Below are positions 34,780 through 43,961 of a DNA stretch of 64,000 nt, in pieces. Origin of the DNA: Planctomycetota bacterium (GTDB lineage Bacteria > Planctomycetota > UBA1135 > JADKAF01); NCBI GenBank assembly GCA_016793245.1, contig JAEUHW010000426.1, positions 62,001 through 126,000 on the forward strand. The letters run 5' to 3'. The notes beneath the pieces are model-generated. The model was not told the origin of the DNA and made no database searches. It saw only the letters and a list, made by a program, of their open reading frames with translations. Within the stretch, counting starts at the first letter, position 1; every line of letters begins with the position of its first letter. The translations under genes were made by a program, and so were the position numbers.

Positions 34780-34870
34780 TGGCCCAACGCCTGACGGCGT
34801 TGGAGCCGGTAACGCGTCTGCTGGCCCAACGCCTGACGGCGTCGGTGCGGGCTGGCCGGCGCAGCATCCG
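34780..34870 (+). repeat. Two TGAC-loop hairpins after tRNA-His plus a decayed copy
   Basis: CCAACGCC-TGAC-GGCGTTGG at 34784-34803 and CCAACGCC-TGAC-GGCGTCGG at 34826-34845, 42 nt apart; a decayed third copy follows near 34860. Compared with the arrays at 7371 and 30012, the stem has an A-T to G-C pair change on both arms, a compensatory change. It begins 8 nt after the tRNA-His 3' end. The remaining stretch to 35038 holds no recognisable gene. Confidence 0.88.
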
Positions 34871-35038
34871 ACGGCGACGGAGCGAGCGATCGCTCCGCTG
34901 CGCCATGCTTCAGCGAGCCCGATCGCTGCCTCTCGCGGGCGGGTCGGGCTCGAATCATTTTTGGCGCTCGTGTCCGGGAGCTCCCGGGCCGCGCTCTTGC
35001 CTCGCACCTTTGAGGACGCGCCGCAGCGCGCGACGCCC

Positions 35039-36565
35039 GTGAGCCAGAAACCGAAGCAGCCGAAGGTCGAGCCGCGTCTCCTGCGCGGCTTCCGCGACAT
35101 CCTTCCCGAGGACCTGATCGCGCGCGATCGCATGATCGGCAAGGTCCGCGAGGTGTTCGAAGCGCACGGCTTCGCTCCTCTCGCGACGCCGGCGCTCGAG
35201 CCGCTCGACGTGCTCGGGCGCACCGACCTCGAGGACGACTCGGGCACCGGCGGCGGGAGCATCTTCCGCGTCGTCGATCCCGACGAGCCGGGCGCCTTCT
35301 ACGGCATGCGCTTCGACATGACCGTGCCGCTCGCGCGCGTCGTCTCGCAGTACCCGGATCTCCCGCGGCCGTTCCGGCGCTACGCGGTCGGCCCCGTGTA
35401 TCGCGTCGACAAGCCCGGCCCGGGGCGCTTCCGCGAGTTCCTGCAGTTCGACTTGGACATCGTCGGCTCCGAGAAGATGGAGGCCGACGCCGAGATCGTC
35501 TCGTGCATGGTGGAGACGTTGCAGGCGCTCGGCCTCGAGCGCTTCAAGGTGCGCGTCAACAACCGGAAGATCCTCTCCGGCGCGCTCGAGTTCGCGGGCG
35601 TTCCCGACGAGCAGCGCGAAGCGAAGGTCGGCGGGCGCAGCGTCACCTACGACGTGCGCTTGGAGACCCTGCGCTCGCTCGACAAGTTCGATCGCGTCGG
35701 CTTCGACGGCATCGCCGAGCTGCTGGGTGGCGGAAGGCGCGACGAGACCGGCGACTTCAAGTTCGGGGTCGGCCTCGCGGACGGCTGCATCGAGAAGCTG
35801 CTCGCGTTCCTGCGCGTGCCGAATCGCGCGCGCGCCGAGAGCCTGGAGGCGCTGCGCGCGCTGATGGGCGGGAACGCGCTCGCGAGCGAGGGCATCGCGG
35901 AGCTCGCCGAGATCGACGCGGTGCTGAGCGCGCTCGGCGTCGCCGATGCGCACGCCGCCTTCGACATGACCATCGTGCGCGGGCTCGCGTACTACACCGG
36001 CCCCGTGTTCGAGGCCGTGCTGCTCGACGCGCCCGAGTTCGGCTCGGTCTTCTCCGGCGGGCGCTACGACGGCCTCGTGCAGCGCTTCCAGTCGGCGGAG
36101 ATCCCCGCGGTCGGGGCGAGCGTCGGCGTCGATCGCCTGCTCGTCGCGCTGCAGCACTTGAAGCTCGTCGAGAAGCGCTCGTCGCCGACCGAAGTGCTGA
36201 TCACCGTCATGGATCCCTCGCAGCGGAACCAGTACCTCGCGATGGCCGCGGAGCTCCGCCGCGCCGGCATCGCGACCGAGGTCTTCCTCGGCGGGCGGAA
36301 CTTCGGGAAGCAGCTGAAGTACGCCGATCGCCTCGGCATCCCGATCGCGCTCATCGCCGGCGGCGACGAGTTCGCGCGCGGCGAGGTGGCGCTGAAGGAC
36401 CTCTGGGCCGGGCGCGAGATCAGCAAGCAGCTCGCGAGCTTCGAGGAGTGGCGCGAGAACCCGACGCAGGTCACGGTCGCGCGCGCGCGCTTGATCGACG
36501 AAGTGCGCGCGATGCGCGAGCGCCAGCGGCACTTCGAGCAGAAGCTGCGGAGCACGCAGGGATGA
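35039..36565 (+). CDS. hisS: Histidine--tRNA ligase
   Basis: A 508-aa class II synthetase. RGFRDILPEDLIARDRM opens the catalytic domain; FDMTVPLARVVSQYPDLPRPF, GRFREFLQFDLDIVGSEKMEADAEIV (motif 2) and the HisRS signature RGLAYYTGPVFEA are present, with SGGRYDGLVQRF (motif 3 region). The C-terminal anticodon-binding domain spans about 395-490. The form resembles the longer eukaryotic-like HisRS group more than E. coli HisRS. The GTG at 35039 is the best start before the conserved region, though its ribosome site is weak; the frame is open much further upstream. It overlaps hutH by 4 nt (ATGA). Confidence 0.95.
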   Translation: MSQKPKQPKVEPRLLRGFRDILPEDLIARDRMIGKVREVFEAHGFAPLATPALEPLDVLGRTDLEDDSGTGGGSIFRVVDPDEPGAFYGMRFDMTVPLARVVSQYPDLPRPFRRYAVGPVYRVDKPGPGRFREFLQFDLDIVGSEKMEADAEIVSCMVETLQALGLERFKVRVNNRKILSGALEFAGVPDEQREAKVGGRSVTYDVRLETLRSLDKFDRVGFDGIAELLGGGRRDETGDFKFGVGLADGCIEKLLAFLRVPNRARAESLEALRALMGGNALASEGIAELAEIDAVLSALGVADAHAAFDMTIVRGLAYYTGPVFEAVLLDAPEFGSVFSGGRYDGLVQRFQSAEIPAVGASVGVDRLLVALQHLKLVEKRSSPTEVLITVMDPSQRNQYLAMAAELRRAGIATEVFLGGRNFGKQLKYADRLGIPIALIAGGDEFARGEVALKDLWAGREISKQLASFEEWRENPTQVTVARARLIDEVRAMRERQRHFEQKLRSTQG

Positions 36566-38325
36566 GCACTCCTTCCAACGCGGATCGTTCGTCCGCCCCG
36601 GTCGTGCTCGACGGCCGCTCGCTAGCGCTCGCCGATGTCGAGCGCATCGCGTGCGGCGCGCCGCTCGAGCTCGCCGCGGGCTGGCGCGAGCGCGTCGCGC
36701 GCTCGCGCGCGCTCGTCGAGGAGGCCGTGCGCTGCGCTGATGGGCCGGATAAGGAGCTCGTCTACGGCGTCACGACCGGCTTCGGCAGCTTGAAGGACCG
36801 ACCGGTCCGCGAGCCCGAGCGGGCCGCACGCATGCAGCGGAACCTCCTGCTCTCGCACGCCGCGGGCACGGGGGCTCCGTTCTCCGCAGGCATCGTGCGC
36901 GTCTCGCTCGCGCTGCGCTTGAACGCGTTCCTGCGCGGGCGCTCCGGTGTGCGAACGGAGCTCGTCGAGTTCCTGCTCGAGCTCGCGCGGCGCGGCGTCG
37001 TGCCGCGCATCCCCGAGCAGGGCTCGCTCGGCGCGAGCGGCGATCTGGCACCACTCGCGCATCTCGGCATCGCCATGCTCGGAGAGGGCTACTCGCGCCT
37101 CGAGACGCGCCGTTTCGCGGCGCTCGACGAAGCGCTCGCACCGGTGCCCGAGAGCGAATGGCGACCCGCGCGCGAGGTGCTCGCCGAGGTCGGCCTCGGC
37201 ACGCTCGAGCTCTCGTTCAAGGAAGGGCTCGCGATCACGAACGGCACGACGGTCACCACCGCGCTCGCCGCGACCGCGTGGTGCCGCGCGCGCCGCGTGC
37301 TGCAACACGCCGATCTCTGCGGGGCGATGACGCTGGAGGCGTGCACGGGCCGCTCGCGCGCGTTCGATCCCAAGATCCACGCCGAGCGCGGCCAGCCGGG
37401 ACAAGAGCGCTCCGCGCGCAACGTGCTGGCGCTCTGCGAAGGCTCGACCTTGCTCGATCGCACGAACGAGCTCCAGGACAGCTACAGCTTGCGTTGCATG
37501 CCGCAGGTGCACGGCGCGAGCCAGGATGCGCTCGAGCACGCGGGCCGCGTGCTGGCGCGCGAGCTGAACGCCGCGACCGATAACCCGCTCTTCTTCTGCG
37601 AGGACGGCGACGAGGCACCCGTCGACGTGCGCGCCGGCCGCAACCACGAGCGCTTGCACGCGTACTCGGGCGGGAACTTCCACGCGCAGCCCGTGGCGCT
37701 CGTCGCGGACTATCTGAAGCTCGCGGTCGCCGAGCTCGGCTCGATCGCCGAGCGGCGCATCCAGAAGCTGCTCGACCCGCATCACAACGCGGGCCTGCCG
37801 CCGTATCTGATCGCGAAGGAGCCCGGCATGAACTCCGGGCTCATGATCGCGCAGTACACTGCCGCCGCGCTGGTGAGCGAGAACAAGGTGCTCGCGCATC
37901 CCGCGAGCGCGGACTCGATCCCGACCTCGGCGAACATCGAGGACCACGTGAGCATGGGGCCGATCGCGGCGCGGCATCTGCACCGCGTGATCGACCACGT
38001 CGAGCGCGTGCTCGCGATCGAAGCGCTCGTCGCGGCGCAGGCGTTGGATTTCCGCACGGGCGCGCTGCCGTGCGACGCGGCGCCGGCGCTGGTTCAAGGC
38101 CAGCCGGGGCGCGGGGTGGCGGCGCTCCTCGCCACCGTGCGCGACGCGAGCCGCGGCGGCGTTCCCGCCATGGTGGAGGATCGCGTGCTCTCGACGGACA
38201 TCGAAGCGGTGCGCCAGCTGCTCGTGCGCGATCGACTCCGCGCCGCCGCCCTCCGAGCGGGAGCGCCGGATCCTCAAGTGCTGCCGCGCGAGGCGCCGTT
38301 CGCCGCGGCGGAGCGACCGCGGTGA
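36562..38325 (+). CDS. hutH: Histidine ammonia-lyase
   Basis: HutH removes ammonia from L-histidine to give urocanate. The electrophilic MIO cofactor arises from the Ala158-Ser159-Gly160 triad in GSLGASGDLAPLAHLG; YGVTTGFGSLKD carries the conserved Tyr, and FKEGLAITNGT, QDSYSLRCMPQVHG and NPLFF fit the family. The protein is 587 aa, longer than the usual 510, with an acidic insert (CEDGDEAPVDVRAGRNHER) and a longer C-terminus. Phe or Tyr as substrate cannot be excluded, but the histidine-gene context supports HAL. hutU, hutI and hutG are absent from the window. GTGA overlap joins it to hisZ. Confidence 0.9.
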   Translation: MSTPSNADRSSAPVVLDGRSLALADVERIACGAPLELAAGWRERVARSRALVEEAVRCADGPDKELVYGVTTGFGSLKDRPVREPERAARMQRNLLLSHAAGTGAPFSAGIVRVSLALRLNAFLRGRSGVRTELVEFLLELARRGVVPRIPEQGSLGASGDLAPLAHLGIAMLGEGYSRLETRRFAALDEALAPVPESEWRPAREVLAEVGLGTLELSFKEGLAITNGTTVTTALAATAWCRARRVLQHADLCGAMTLEACTGRSRAFDPKIHAERGQPGQERSARNVLALCEGSTLLDRTNELQDSYSLRCMPQVHGASQDALEHAGRVLARELNAATDNPLFFCEDGDEAPVDVRAGRNHERLHAYSGGNFHAQPVALVADYLKLAVAELGSIAERRIQKLLDPHHNAGLPPYLIAKEPGMNSGLMIAQYTAAALVSENKVLAHPASADSIPTSANIEDHVSMGPIAARHLHRVIDHVERVLAIEALVAAQALDFRTGALPCDAAPALVQGQPGRGVAALLATVRDASRGGVPAMVEDRVLSTDIEAVRQLLVRDRLRAAALRAGAPDPQVLPREAPFAAAERPR

Positions 38326-39305
38326 ACGACGCGCGCTCGATCCTCGGCGAGCACTTGAGCTTGCCCTACGGTGTGAAGGACGTGCTCGGAGGCGAGCTCG
38401 TGCGGCGCCGCCGCGTGGAGCGCGTGCTCGAGCAGTGTTTCGAGGAAGCCGGCTGCACGCCGATCCAGACGCCGACCTTCGAGCACTACGAGGTTTTCGC
38501 GCGCGGAGCTTCCCCGCAGGCGCTGCGCCGCGCATACCGCTTCTCCGACGGCGACGAGGACTTGGTGCTGCGTCCCGATCCGACCTCGGCCGTGGCGCGC
38601 GTCGTCGCCACGGCGCTCCGCGACGAGCCGCTGCCGCTGCGCTTGGCCTACGTGTGCCCCGTGTTCCGGCGCGAAGAACCCCACGGCGGGCACTTCCGCG
38701 AGTTCCACCAGGCGGGGATCGAGTGGATCGGCGAGCGCGGGACCGACGTCGAGGTCGCCGTGCTCGATCTCGCGCTGCGCTGCCTGGAGCGCATCGGCGT
38801 CTCGCGCGCGCTGGTGCAGCTCGGCTCTTCGGCCGTGCCGCGCGCGCTGTTCGGCCCGCGGCTCGAGGGACCGCACGGTCAGCGCCTCCTCGCCGCGCTC
38901 GATCGCCGCTCGGCGCCCGCGCTCGACGAGCTCGAGCGCGACGGCGCGCTGGATCGAGCGGCGCTCCGCGACGCGCGGACCCTCCTCGAGCTCAGCGGGG
39001 GTGTCGAGGTCTTCGAGGCGGCGCGCGAGCTCCAGGGCTACGCGGCGGCCCGCGCCGCGCTCGACCATCTCGAGCTGGTCTTCCGCTCGCTGCCCGCGAG
39101 CCGCGCGCGCATCGACCTCTGCGCCACCCTGGCGATGGAGTATTACACCGGGCTCATCTTCCGCGTGTACGCTCCCGGTCAGGGCTTCGAACTGGGAGGC
39201 GGCGGTCGCTATGATCGCCTCCTCGCGCGCTTCGGCCGCGATCTGCCCGCCGTCGGCTTCGGCCTCGAGATCGAGCGCCTGCTGCCCGTGGCGCACCTGC
39301 CCTGA
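38322..39305 (+). CDS. hisZ: HisRS-like ATP phosphoribosyltransferase regulatory subunit
   Basis: A 327-aa paralogue of the HisRS catalytic core without the anticodon-binding domain. PYGVKDVLGGELVRRRRVE, LRPDPTSAVARVVAT, CPVFRREEPHGGHFREFHQAGIEWIG and the final EYYTGLIFRVYAPGQG with GGGRYDRLLARFG match HisZ. HisZ forms a complex with short-form HisG in the first step of histidine biosynthesis; hisG is not in the window. The histidine-binding loop is partly altered (EYYTGLIF instead of AYYTG). GTG start inside the hutH stop. An alternative reading as a second, inactive HisRS is possible. Confidence 0.85.
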   Translation: MNDARSILGEHLSLPYGVKDVLGGELVRRRRVERVLEQCFEEAGCTPIQTPTFEHYEVFARGASPQALRRAYRFSDGDEDLVLRPDPTSAVARVVATALRDEPLPLRLAYVCPVFRREEPHGGHFREFHQAGIEWIGERGTDVEVAVLDLALRCLERIGVSRALVQLGSSAVPRALFGPRLEGPHGQRLLAALDRRSAPALDELERDGALDRAALRDARTLLELSGGVEVFEAARELQGYAAARAALDHLELVFRSLPASRARIDLCATLAMEYYTGLIFRVYAPGQGFELGGGGRYDRLLARFGRDLPAVGFGLEIERLLPVAHLP

Positions 39306-39314
39306 AGGGGACTC

Positions 39315-40886
39315 ATGCGACCAAGTGCGATGAAGCGAGTCTCGGCGCGGCTCTCTCTCTTTCTCCCTGCCTCTCGTTCTCTTTCTCTCGTGCTCTCGAT
39401 CGGTGGCGCGCTCGCGCTCTTCGCCGGCTGCGGCGCGACCGATGTCCTGCGTCCGCTGACGCCGGAGCAGCGGTTCCACGCCGGCCTCGCGGCGGCGGGC
39501 GATCCGGGCTCCATCTCGGGGATCCGCACGGCGCGCACTTGGGGCGTCCTGCGGCGGCCGGGCCACGACGACATCCTGCTCTTCGACGAGATCCAGGTCG
39601 TGCCGCACCGCGCGGTCGTGCGCCTGCAGCAGGGCGAGCAGGTCTGGATCGGAGAGTCGGACGCCGAGAGGCAGCGCTGGAAGCACAGCCGCGATGGTGG
39701 GCTCAGCTTCGCCCCGGTGGAACGCGCCGAAGATCTCCCGCAGCTCGAGGGCGAGCCGGTCTGGGGGCGCGGGATCGACAGCAGCACGTCGCGCCTCGGT
39801 CGCGTCAGCCTGCCGGGATGGTTCCGCATCACGGAGGGGCTCGCCGAGGTCGCGCTGCGCGATCTGCCGTCGCGCGATGGCGATGCTCGCGTCGAGGTCG
39901 AGCTGCCGCCCCTCGTCGAGGGCGGCGTGATCTCGAAGGCCATCGTGTCCTTCGATGGGCCTACCGGACGCATCACCGGATTCGAGCGCCGTTTCTCCGC
40001 GGAGGGGGCGGAGCACTCGTTGTTCGTCGCGTTCGCCGCGTGGCGCGAGCTCGACGGCATCGTGATGCCCGCGCGCCAGGTGGTCTCCGTCGACGGCGTC
40101 GCGAGGCTCGAGGCCGACATCGAAGGGGCCCGCTTCAACGATTCCTCTTGGCCGGTGTGGGTCGTCGAGCATCGGCCCGAGTGGACGGCGCCGCCGTTCC
40201 CCTGGTATGCGCACGTGCCCGAGCCCTCCGACGATCTCTATCGCGTGCAGGAGGAGATGTTCGGGACCTGGTGGCAACGCGAAGAGCGCGGCCTCCGCGC
40301 CGCCAACTACGACGAGCTCTCCTCGGCGCGCGTCGAAGGCAGCGCCGACGGGGTGCCGTGGAAGCTCTGGGTGAGCGAAGCCGGCCGCTTCCGCGAGGAA
40401 CTCGGCGAGCGCGCGGAGATGATCCTCTTCGACGCGAGCGATGCTCCGGCGAAGCGCGTGCGAGGCACCGAGGAGTTGGCACTCGAGCGCACCGAGTCGG
40501 CCGTGCGGAGCTGGCTCTTCCGCGTGCTGCTCGTGCGCCCGCTCGTGCGCGAGAGTCTGAACGCAACTTACGACGCCGATGGGGCAGTGCGCATGATCGT
40601 GCGCCAAGGCGTGCGCGATCGGGTGGATCTCGTCCTGAGCGTCGTGCTCGACGCCGCGCGCGTGCGCTTGCTGCGCGTCGAGGCTCGGTCGCTCTCCGCG
40701 GCCGATGGGCCGCCCTTGCACGCGATCGATCTGCGCTACGACGAGAGCGGCGAGATCGCGGGCTTCACCTGGGAGACGGCGGCCGGGCTTCGCCGCGTGG
40801 ACATCACGCGCCTCGAGCGCGGCGCCGCAGCGCCGCTCGAGGCCTTCCAGAGCGCGGACTGGAACGAAGGCCGTACCCCTCGGTGA
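39315..40886 (+). CDS. Predicted lipoprotein of unknown function
   Basis: A 523-aa protein with a lipoprotein signal: basic N-terminus, hydrophobic core, and lipobox LFAGC with Cys near residue 39. The mature part alternates short beta-rich stretches (e.g. DDILLFDEIQVVPHRAVVRL, RVDLVLSVVLDAARVRLLRVEARSL), so an outer-membrane-associated beta protein is possible. No known domain was recognised. GAAGGGG lies 6 nt before the ATG. It overlaps the next lipoprotein gene by 4 nt (GTGA), so they are likely a pair. Confidence 0.72.
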   Translation: MRPSAMKRVSARLSLFLPASRSLSLVLSIGGALALFAGCGATDVLRPLTPEQRFHAGLAAAGDPGSISGIRTARTWGVLRRPGHDDILLFDEIQVVPHRAVVRLQQGEQVWIGESDAERQRWKHSRDGGLSFAPVERAEDLPQLEGEPVWGRGIDSSTSRLGRVSLPGWFRITEGLAEVALRDLPSRDGDARVEVELPPLVEGGVISKAIVSFDGPTGRITGFERRFSAEGAEHSLFVAFAAWRELDGIVMPARQVVSVDGVARLEADIEGARFNDSSWPVWVVEHRPEWTAPPFPWYAHVPEPSDDLYRVQEEMFGTWWQREERGLRAANYDELSSARVEGSADGVPWKLWVSEAGRFREELGERAEMILFDASDAPAKRVRGTEELALERTESAVRSWLFRVLLVRPLVRESLNATYDADGAVRMIVRQGVRDRVDLVLSVVLDAARVRLLRVEARSLSAADGPPLHAIDLRYDESGEIAGFTWETAAGLRRVDITRLERGAAAPLEAFQSADWNEGRTPR

Positions 40887-41410
40887 TCGGCGCGGCGCAG
40901 CGTGCGTGGGTGCCGTGCGCCGCGCGGCTCGCGCTCGCGCTCGCGCTCTCGAGTTGCCTCGATCTCGGTGGCGGTCCGAGCTTCCCCCTGCAGGATCGCG
41001 TGGCGGAGAGGGACGGAGCGCTCGCGCTGGTGCGGCGCTCCTCCGACGGGAGCCTCGTCCGGGCGCGCTTCGATTCTCAGGGCTCCGCGGTCCTCGACCC
41101 CGGCTTCGCCGAGCCGCCGTGGAACGAGCGCGAGCTCGAGCTGGTGCTCGCCGCGGCGCTCGGTGGTCCGCTCCTCCGGCGCGGCGTCACGCTGAGCGTG
41201 GATCCGGCGAGCGCCTCACATCTCTTCGCCACGGATGCTCAGGGACGCGTGCTGCGCCTCGAGCTCGATCCCGCGGGCGCGCCGCGCATCGTCGAGCTCG
41301 TCGCCGGTTTTGCGACCTCCTTGCCGCGCCGCTGGACGATCGCGCGTTCCGCGGGCGCGCTCGTGCTCGAAGCGCCGGACGGCGGCAGGCTGGAATTCGA
41401 GCTGCGCTGA
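40883..41410 (+). CDS. Small predicted lipoprotein
   Basis: A 175-aa protein with a signal peptide and lipobox LSSC (Cys at about residue 26), followed by a short Gly-rich linker and an acidic and Arg-rich beta domain. The GTG start lies in the stop of the previous lipoprotein gene, suggesting joint translation. No homology recognised. It faces the minus-strand gene ending at 41581; the 170-nt gap has no clear terminator hairpin. Confidence 0.65.
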   Translation: MIGAAQRAWVPCAARLALALALSSCLDLGGGPSFPLQDRVAERDGALALVRRSSDGSLVRARFDSQGSAVLDPGFAEPPWNERELELVLAAALGGPLLRRGVTLSVDPASASHLFATDAQGRVLRLELDPAGAPRIVELVAGFATSLPRRWTIARSAGALVLEAPDGGRLEFELR

Positions 41411-41580
41411 GAGCTTCGGGAACCATCGCCGAGCTCGCGGCGCGAAGACCTCTGGGAGCTGGGACGGCACGGATCACAGCGCCCGCCCTCGGGCTGCGCT
41501 GCGCGGCTCTGGGAACGCCTCGATCGCTCGCGCTCGAGGCGCCTAGAGCGAGACGCGAGGCGGTGCCCTGCGGGGCGAAT

Positions 41581-43950
41581 TCAGCGCGCGTTCTTCGGGT
41601 TCGCCACGAACTCGGCGGCGAGCTCGCCGCGGGTCGCGCGATCGCGACCCACCTGACGCCAGGGATCGGATCCGAGGTCGTAGCTCTCGTCGTCCTGCGG
41701 CGCGGCGGCGTGCAGCTGGCGCGCCATCTCGTCCCAAAGGGCCGGCAGCGAGCGCCAGCGCTCGTCGGGGATCCCCGGGGCGCTCGGGAGCTCGCGCGCG
41801 AGCTCGGCGAGGAGGAAGAGCGCGCTCTCACAGCGCAGCGCGTGCTCGTCGATCGCGGCGCGCAGCCGTGCGCGGCGCGTCGTGCGCACTTGCTGATCGC
41901 CGTTCGGCCATTCGATCGGCGCTTCGCTGAGGTACCAATCGCGCCGCAGCGGCACGCGCTCGCCGCGCTCTTGCGAGAAGACCGGGATCTCGCGAGCGAG
42001 TCCGCTGGCGCCCTTCTCTCCGAGCGGGATCCACGCCGAGGCGATGAACTCACCGGCGCGCAGCGCTCCTTCGAGGAAGACCTCTTCCCGCCATTCGTGC
42101 CAAGCGGCGATCGCCGCCGCGGCGAAGAGGCCGGCCTCGCCGGGCGAGTCCCAGTAGATGTCCGGGCCCCAAGCTCCGACGCGGGGTTCTTGCGCGACGA
42201 CGTAGTAAGGTCCGGCGCCGCCGGCGGAGACCTGGGCCATGCCGGGGAGCACGAGCTCGCGCCAGCGCTCCACGAGGGCGCGTCGCAGGCGGGGCTCGGG
42301 CAGCACGCGTTCCGCGAGCACGGCGGCGCGCAGCAGCTCCGCCTCCATGCGCGTGCTCGTCGTGAACGGCACGCGCGCCGCCGCCGCGGAGCGGTGCTGG
42401 TGGGAGCGGAGCTGATCGAGGAGCTGTGGTTGCAGCGTGGCGAGGTACAGCTCGAGCAGCTCGTCGGTCGGCGCGAACAGCGCGGGATCGCGGCTGGCGA
42501 ACAACGGCGAGGTGCTCGGCGTCTTCGCGATCCAAGCCACGAGCGAGGCGAGATTCACCGGTCGGCCGAGGCTGAGCTCGCCGCGCCACTGCGCCTGCGC
42601 GAACGCATCGACGCCGAAGAGATGCACGGGCCGCAAGGCGAGGACCTGGCTCGTCGAGAGCTTCTCGAAGTCGAAGTCCGCTTCGACGCCTTGATACCAG
42701 CTCAGCAAGGGAGCGCTGCTCCCGCTCCCGAGATCGAAGCTGCGCACGCGCGCACCGAAGAAGCCCCAGGGACCGTTCCGCTTCGGATCTTGGAGGATCG
42801 CGCTCCGAATTTCGGCTCTCCGGCGAGCGAGCTGCAGATGGGGAGCGCTCGCCGGACCGATGGCGCCGTGCAGTCCGTAGGCTCCGCTGGCGCGCAGGCC
42901 GGCGAGATGGGGCCGCGCGACCAAGGGGCGCGAGGCGCGTCGTCCGAGCTCGAGAAAGGTCGCGGTGTGCGGAGCGCCCGGGTCGTTCTCGAAGGGGCGC
43001 AGCAGGAAGCGCCGGACCAGGGTCTGTCCGTCGAGGAGCGCGTGGAACGCCGCCTCGCCGCCTGCTTCCCCCGGGGGTGCGGGGAGGAGGTCGAAACAGA
43101 TCCAGCCGAGGTCGCTGCGCGGCATGGGGACGCGGAGGTCGGTGCCGTCCAGGACGGCCGCGTACCAGCCGCGCAAGCGCACGGTCCAGCGCTTGAATTG
43201 CACGGCGCAGCCGAGCGGCAAGGCCTCGGGGTCGAGCTGGCCGCGCTTCTTCGCGACCCCGGAGTAGTCGTTGCCGAGCTGCAGGTCGAGATAGAGATCG
43301 GGGTCGTCGCTCCGGAGCTCGATCCAGCCCGTCAGGGTCAAGAGATCGCGCTCGAGCGTGGAACCGACACCGCGGTGATAGTCGCGGAAGCGATGGCTCT
43401 GGATCAGCCCGCCGTGGTGAGGGGAGCTCCAGCTCTCGTCCAAGCGCAGGCGCGCGCGATGGATCGTCCCGGCGTGGTCCTCGATCTCGGAGACGAGTTC
43501 GAGCCAGGGCTTGCCATCGCGCGAAGCGGGCAAGCGGGCGAGGAGCTGACTCTCGAGGTGCGGCTGCGGAGCGGCGGGACCTGGACCTGGGCGGAGCTCG
43601 AGCCAGCGTTCACCACCGGCCTCGAGCTCGAGGGGGACGATGGCCGCGGCGTCGCGCACGGAGCCGTCGGGCCAGCGGGTCAGCACGCGCCACTCCGCAG
43701 CGAGCGAGGTTCCTCGATCCTCGAGATGGTGCGTCTCTTCGGGAGCGTTCGTCTCTCCGCTCGCGAAGCTCAATCGGCAAGGCAAGCTCGTCCGGCGCGC
43801 GGCGCCGCCCGCCTCCCGAATCCACACGCCTCGCGGAACGCCCTCGGTGGCTGCAACCGCAGAGCCGGTGCGCTCCGCGCGCTCCTCTTGCGCCGCGCTG
43901 ATGACCGCGATCAGCGCCATCGCCAGGGCGGCGCGCACGAGGGCGCTCAA
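41581..43950 (-). CDS. Secreted PcRGLX/YetA-like protein
   Basis: A 789-aa exported protein with a signal peptide (SALVRAALAMALIAVISAAQ). The N-terminal region, PRGVWIREAGGAARRTSLPC then EWRVLTRWPDGSVRDAAAIVP, matches the RIFT-barrel start of exo-rhamnogalacturonan-lyase-like (PcRGLX/YetA) proteins, and the C-terminal half is a helical barrel (WDSPGEAGLFAAAAIAAWHEW). A second relative lies at 46197. A polysaccharide lyase or binding role is inferred; catalytic residues were not identified. TTG 43950, GTG 43938 and ATG 43920 are all possible starts; TTG gives the best signal peptide. It follows the methyltransferase gene with an 11-nt gap. Confidence 0.65.
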   Translation of the reverse strand: MSALVRAALAMALIAVISAAQEERAERTGSAVAATEGVPRGVWIREAGGAARRTSLPCRLSFASGETNAPEETHHLEDRGTSLAAEWRVLTRWPDGSVRDAAAIVPLELEAGGERWLELRPGPGPAAPQPHLESQLLARLPASRDGKPWLELVSEIEDHAGTIHRARLRLDESWSSPHHGGLIQSHRFRDYHRGVGSTLERDLLTLTGWIELRSDDPDLYLDLQLGNDYSGVAKKRGQLDPEALPLGCAVQFKRWTVRLRGWYAAVLDGTDLRVPMPRSDLGWICFDLLPAPPGEAGGEAAFHALLDGQTLVRRFLLRPFENDPGAPHTATFLELGRRASRPLVARPHLAGLRASGAYGLHGAIGPASAPHLQLARRRAEIRSAILQDPKRNGPWGFFGARVRSFDLGSGSSAPLLSWYQGVEADFDFEKLSTSQVLALRPVHLFGVDAFAQAQWRGELSLGRPVNLASLVAWIAKTPSTSPLFASRDPALFAPTDELLELYLATLQPQLLDQLRSHQHRSAAAARVPFTTSTRMEAELLRAAVLAERVLPEPRLRRALVERWRELVLPGMAQVSAGGAGPYYVVAQEPRVGAWGPDIYWDSPGEAGLFAAAAIAAWHEWREEVFLEGALRAGEFIASAWIPLGEKGASGLAREIPVFSQERGERVPLRRDWYLSEAPIEWPNGDQQVRTTRRARLRAAIDEHALRCESALFLLAELARELPSAPGIPDERWRSLPALWDEMARQLHAAAPQDDESYDLGSDPWRQVGRDRATRGELAAEFVANPKNAR

Positions 43951-43961
43951 TCCCAGCCCAC

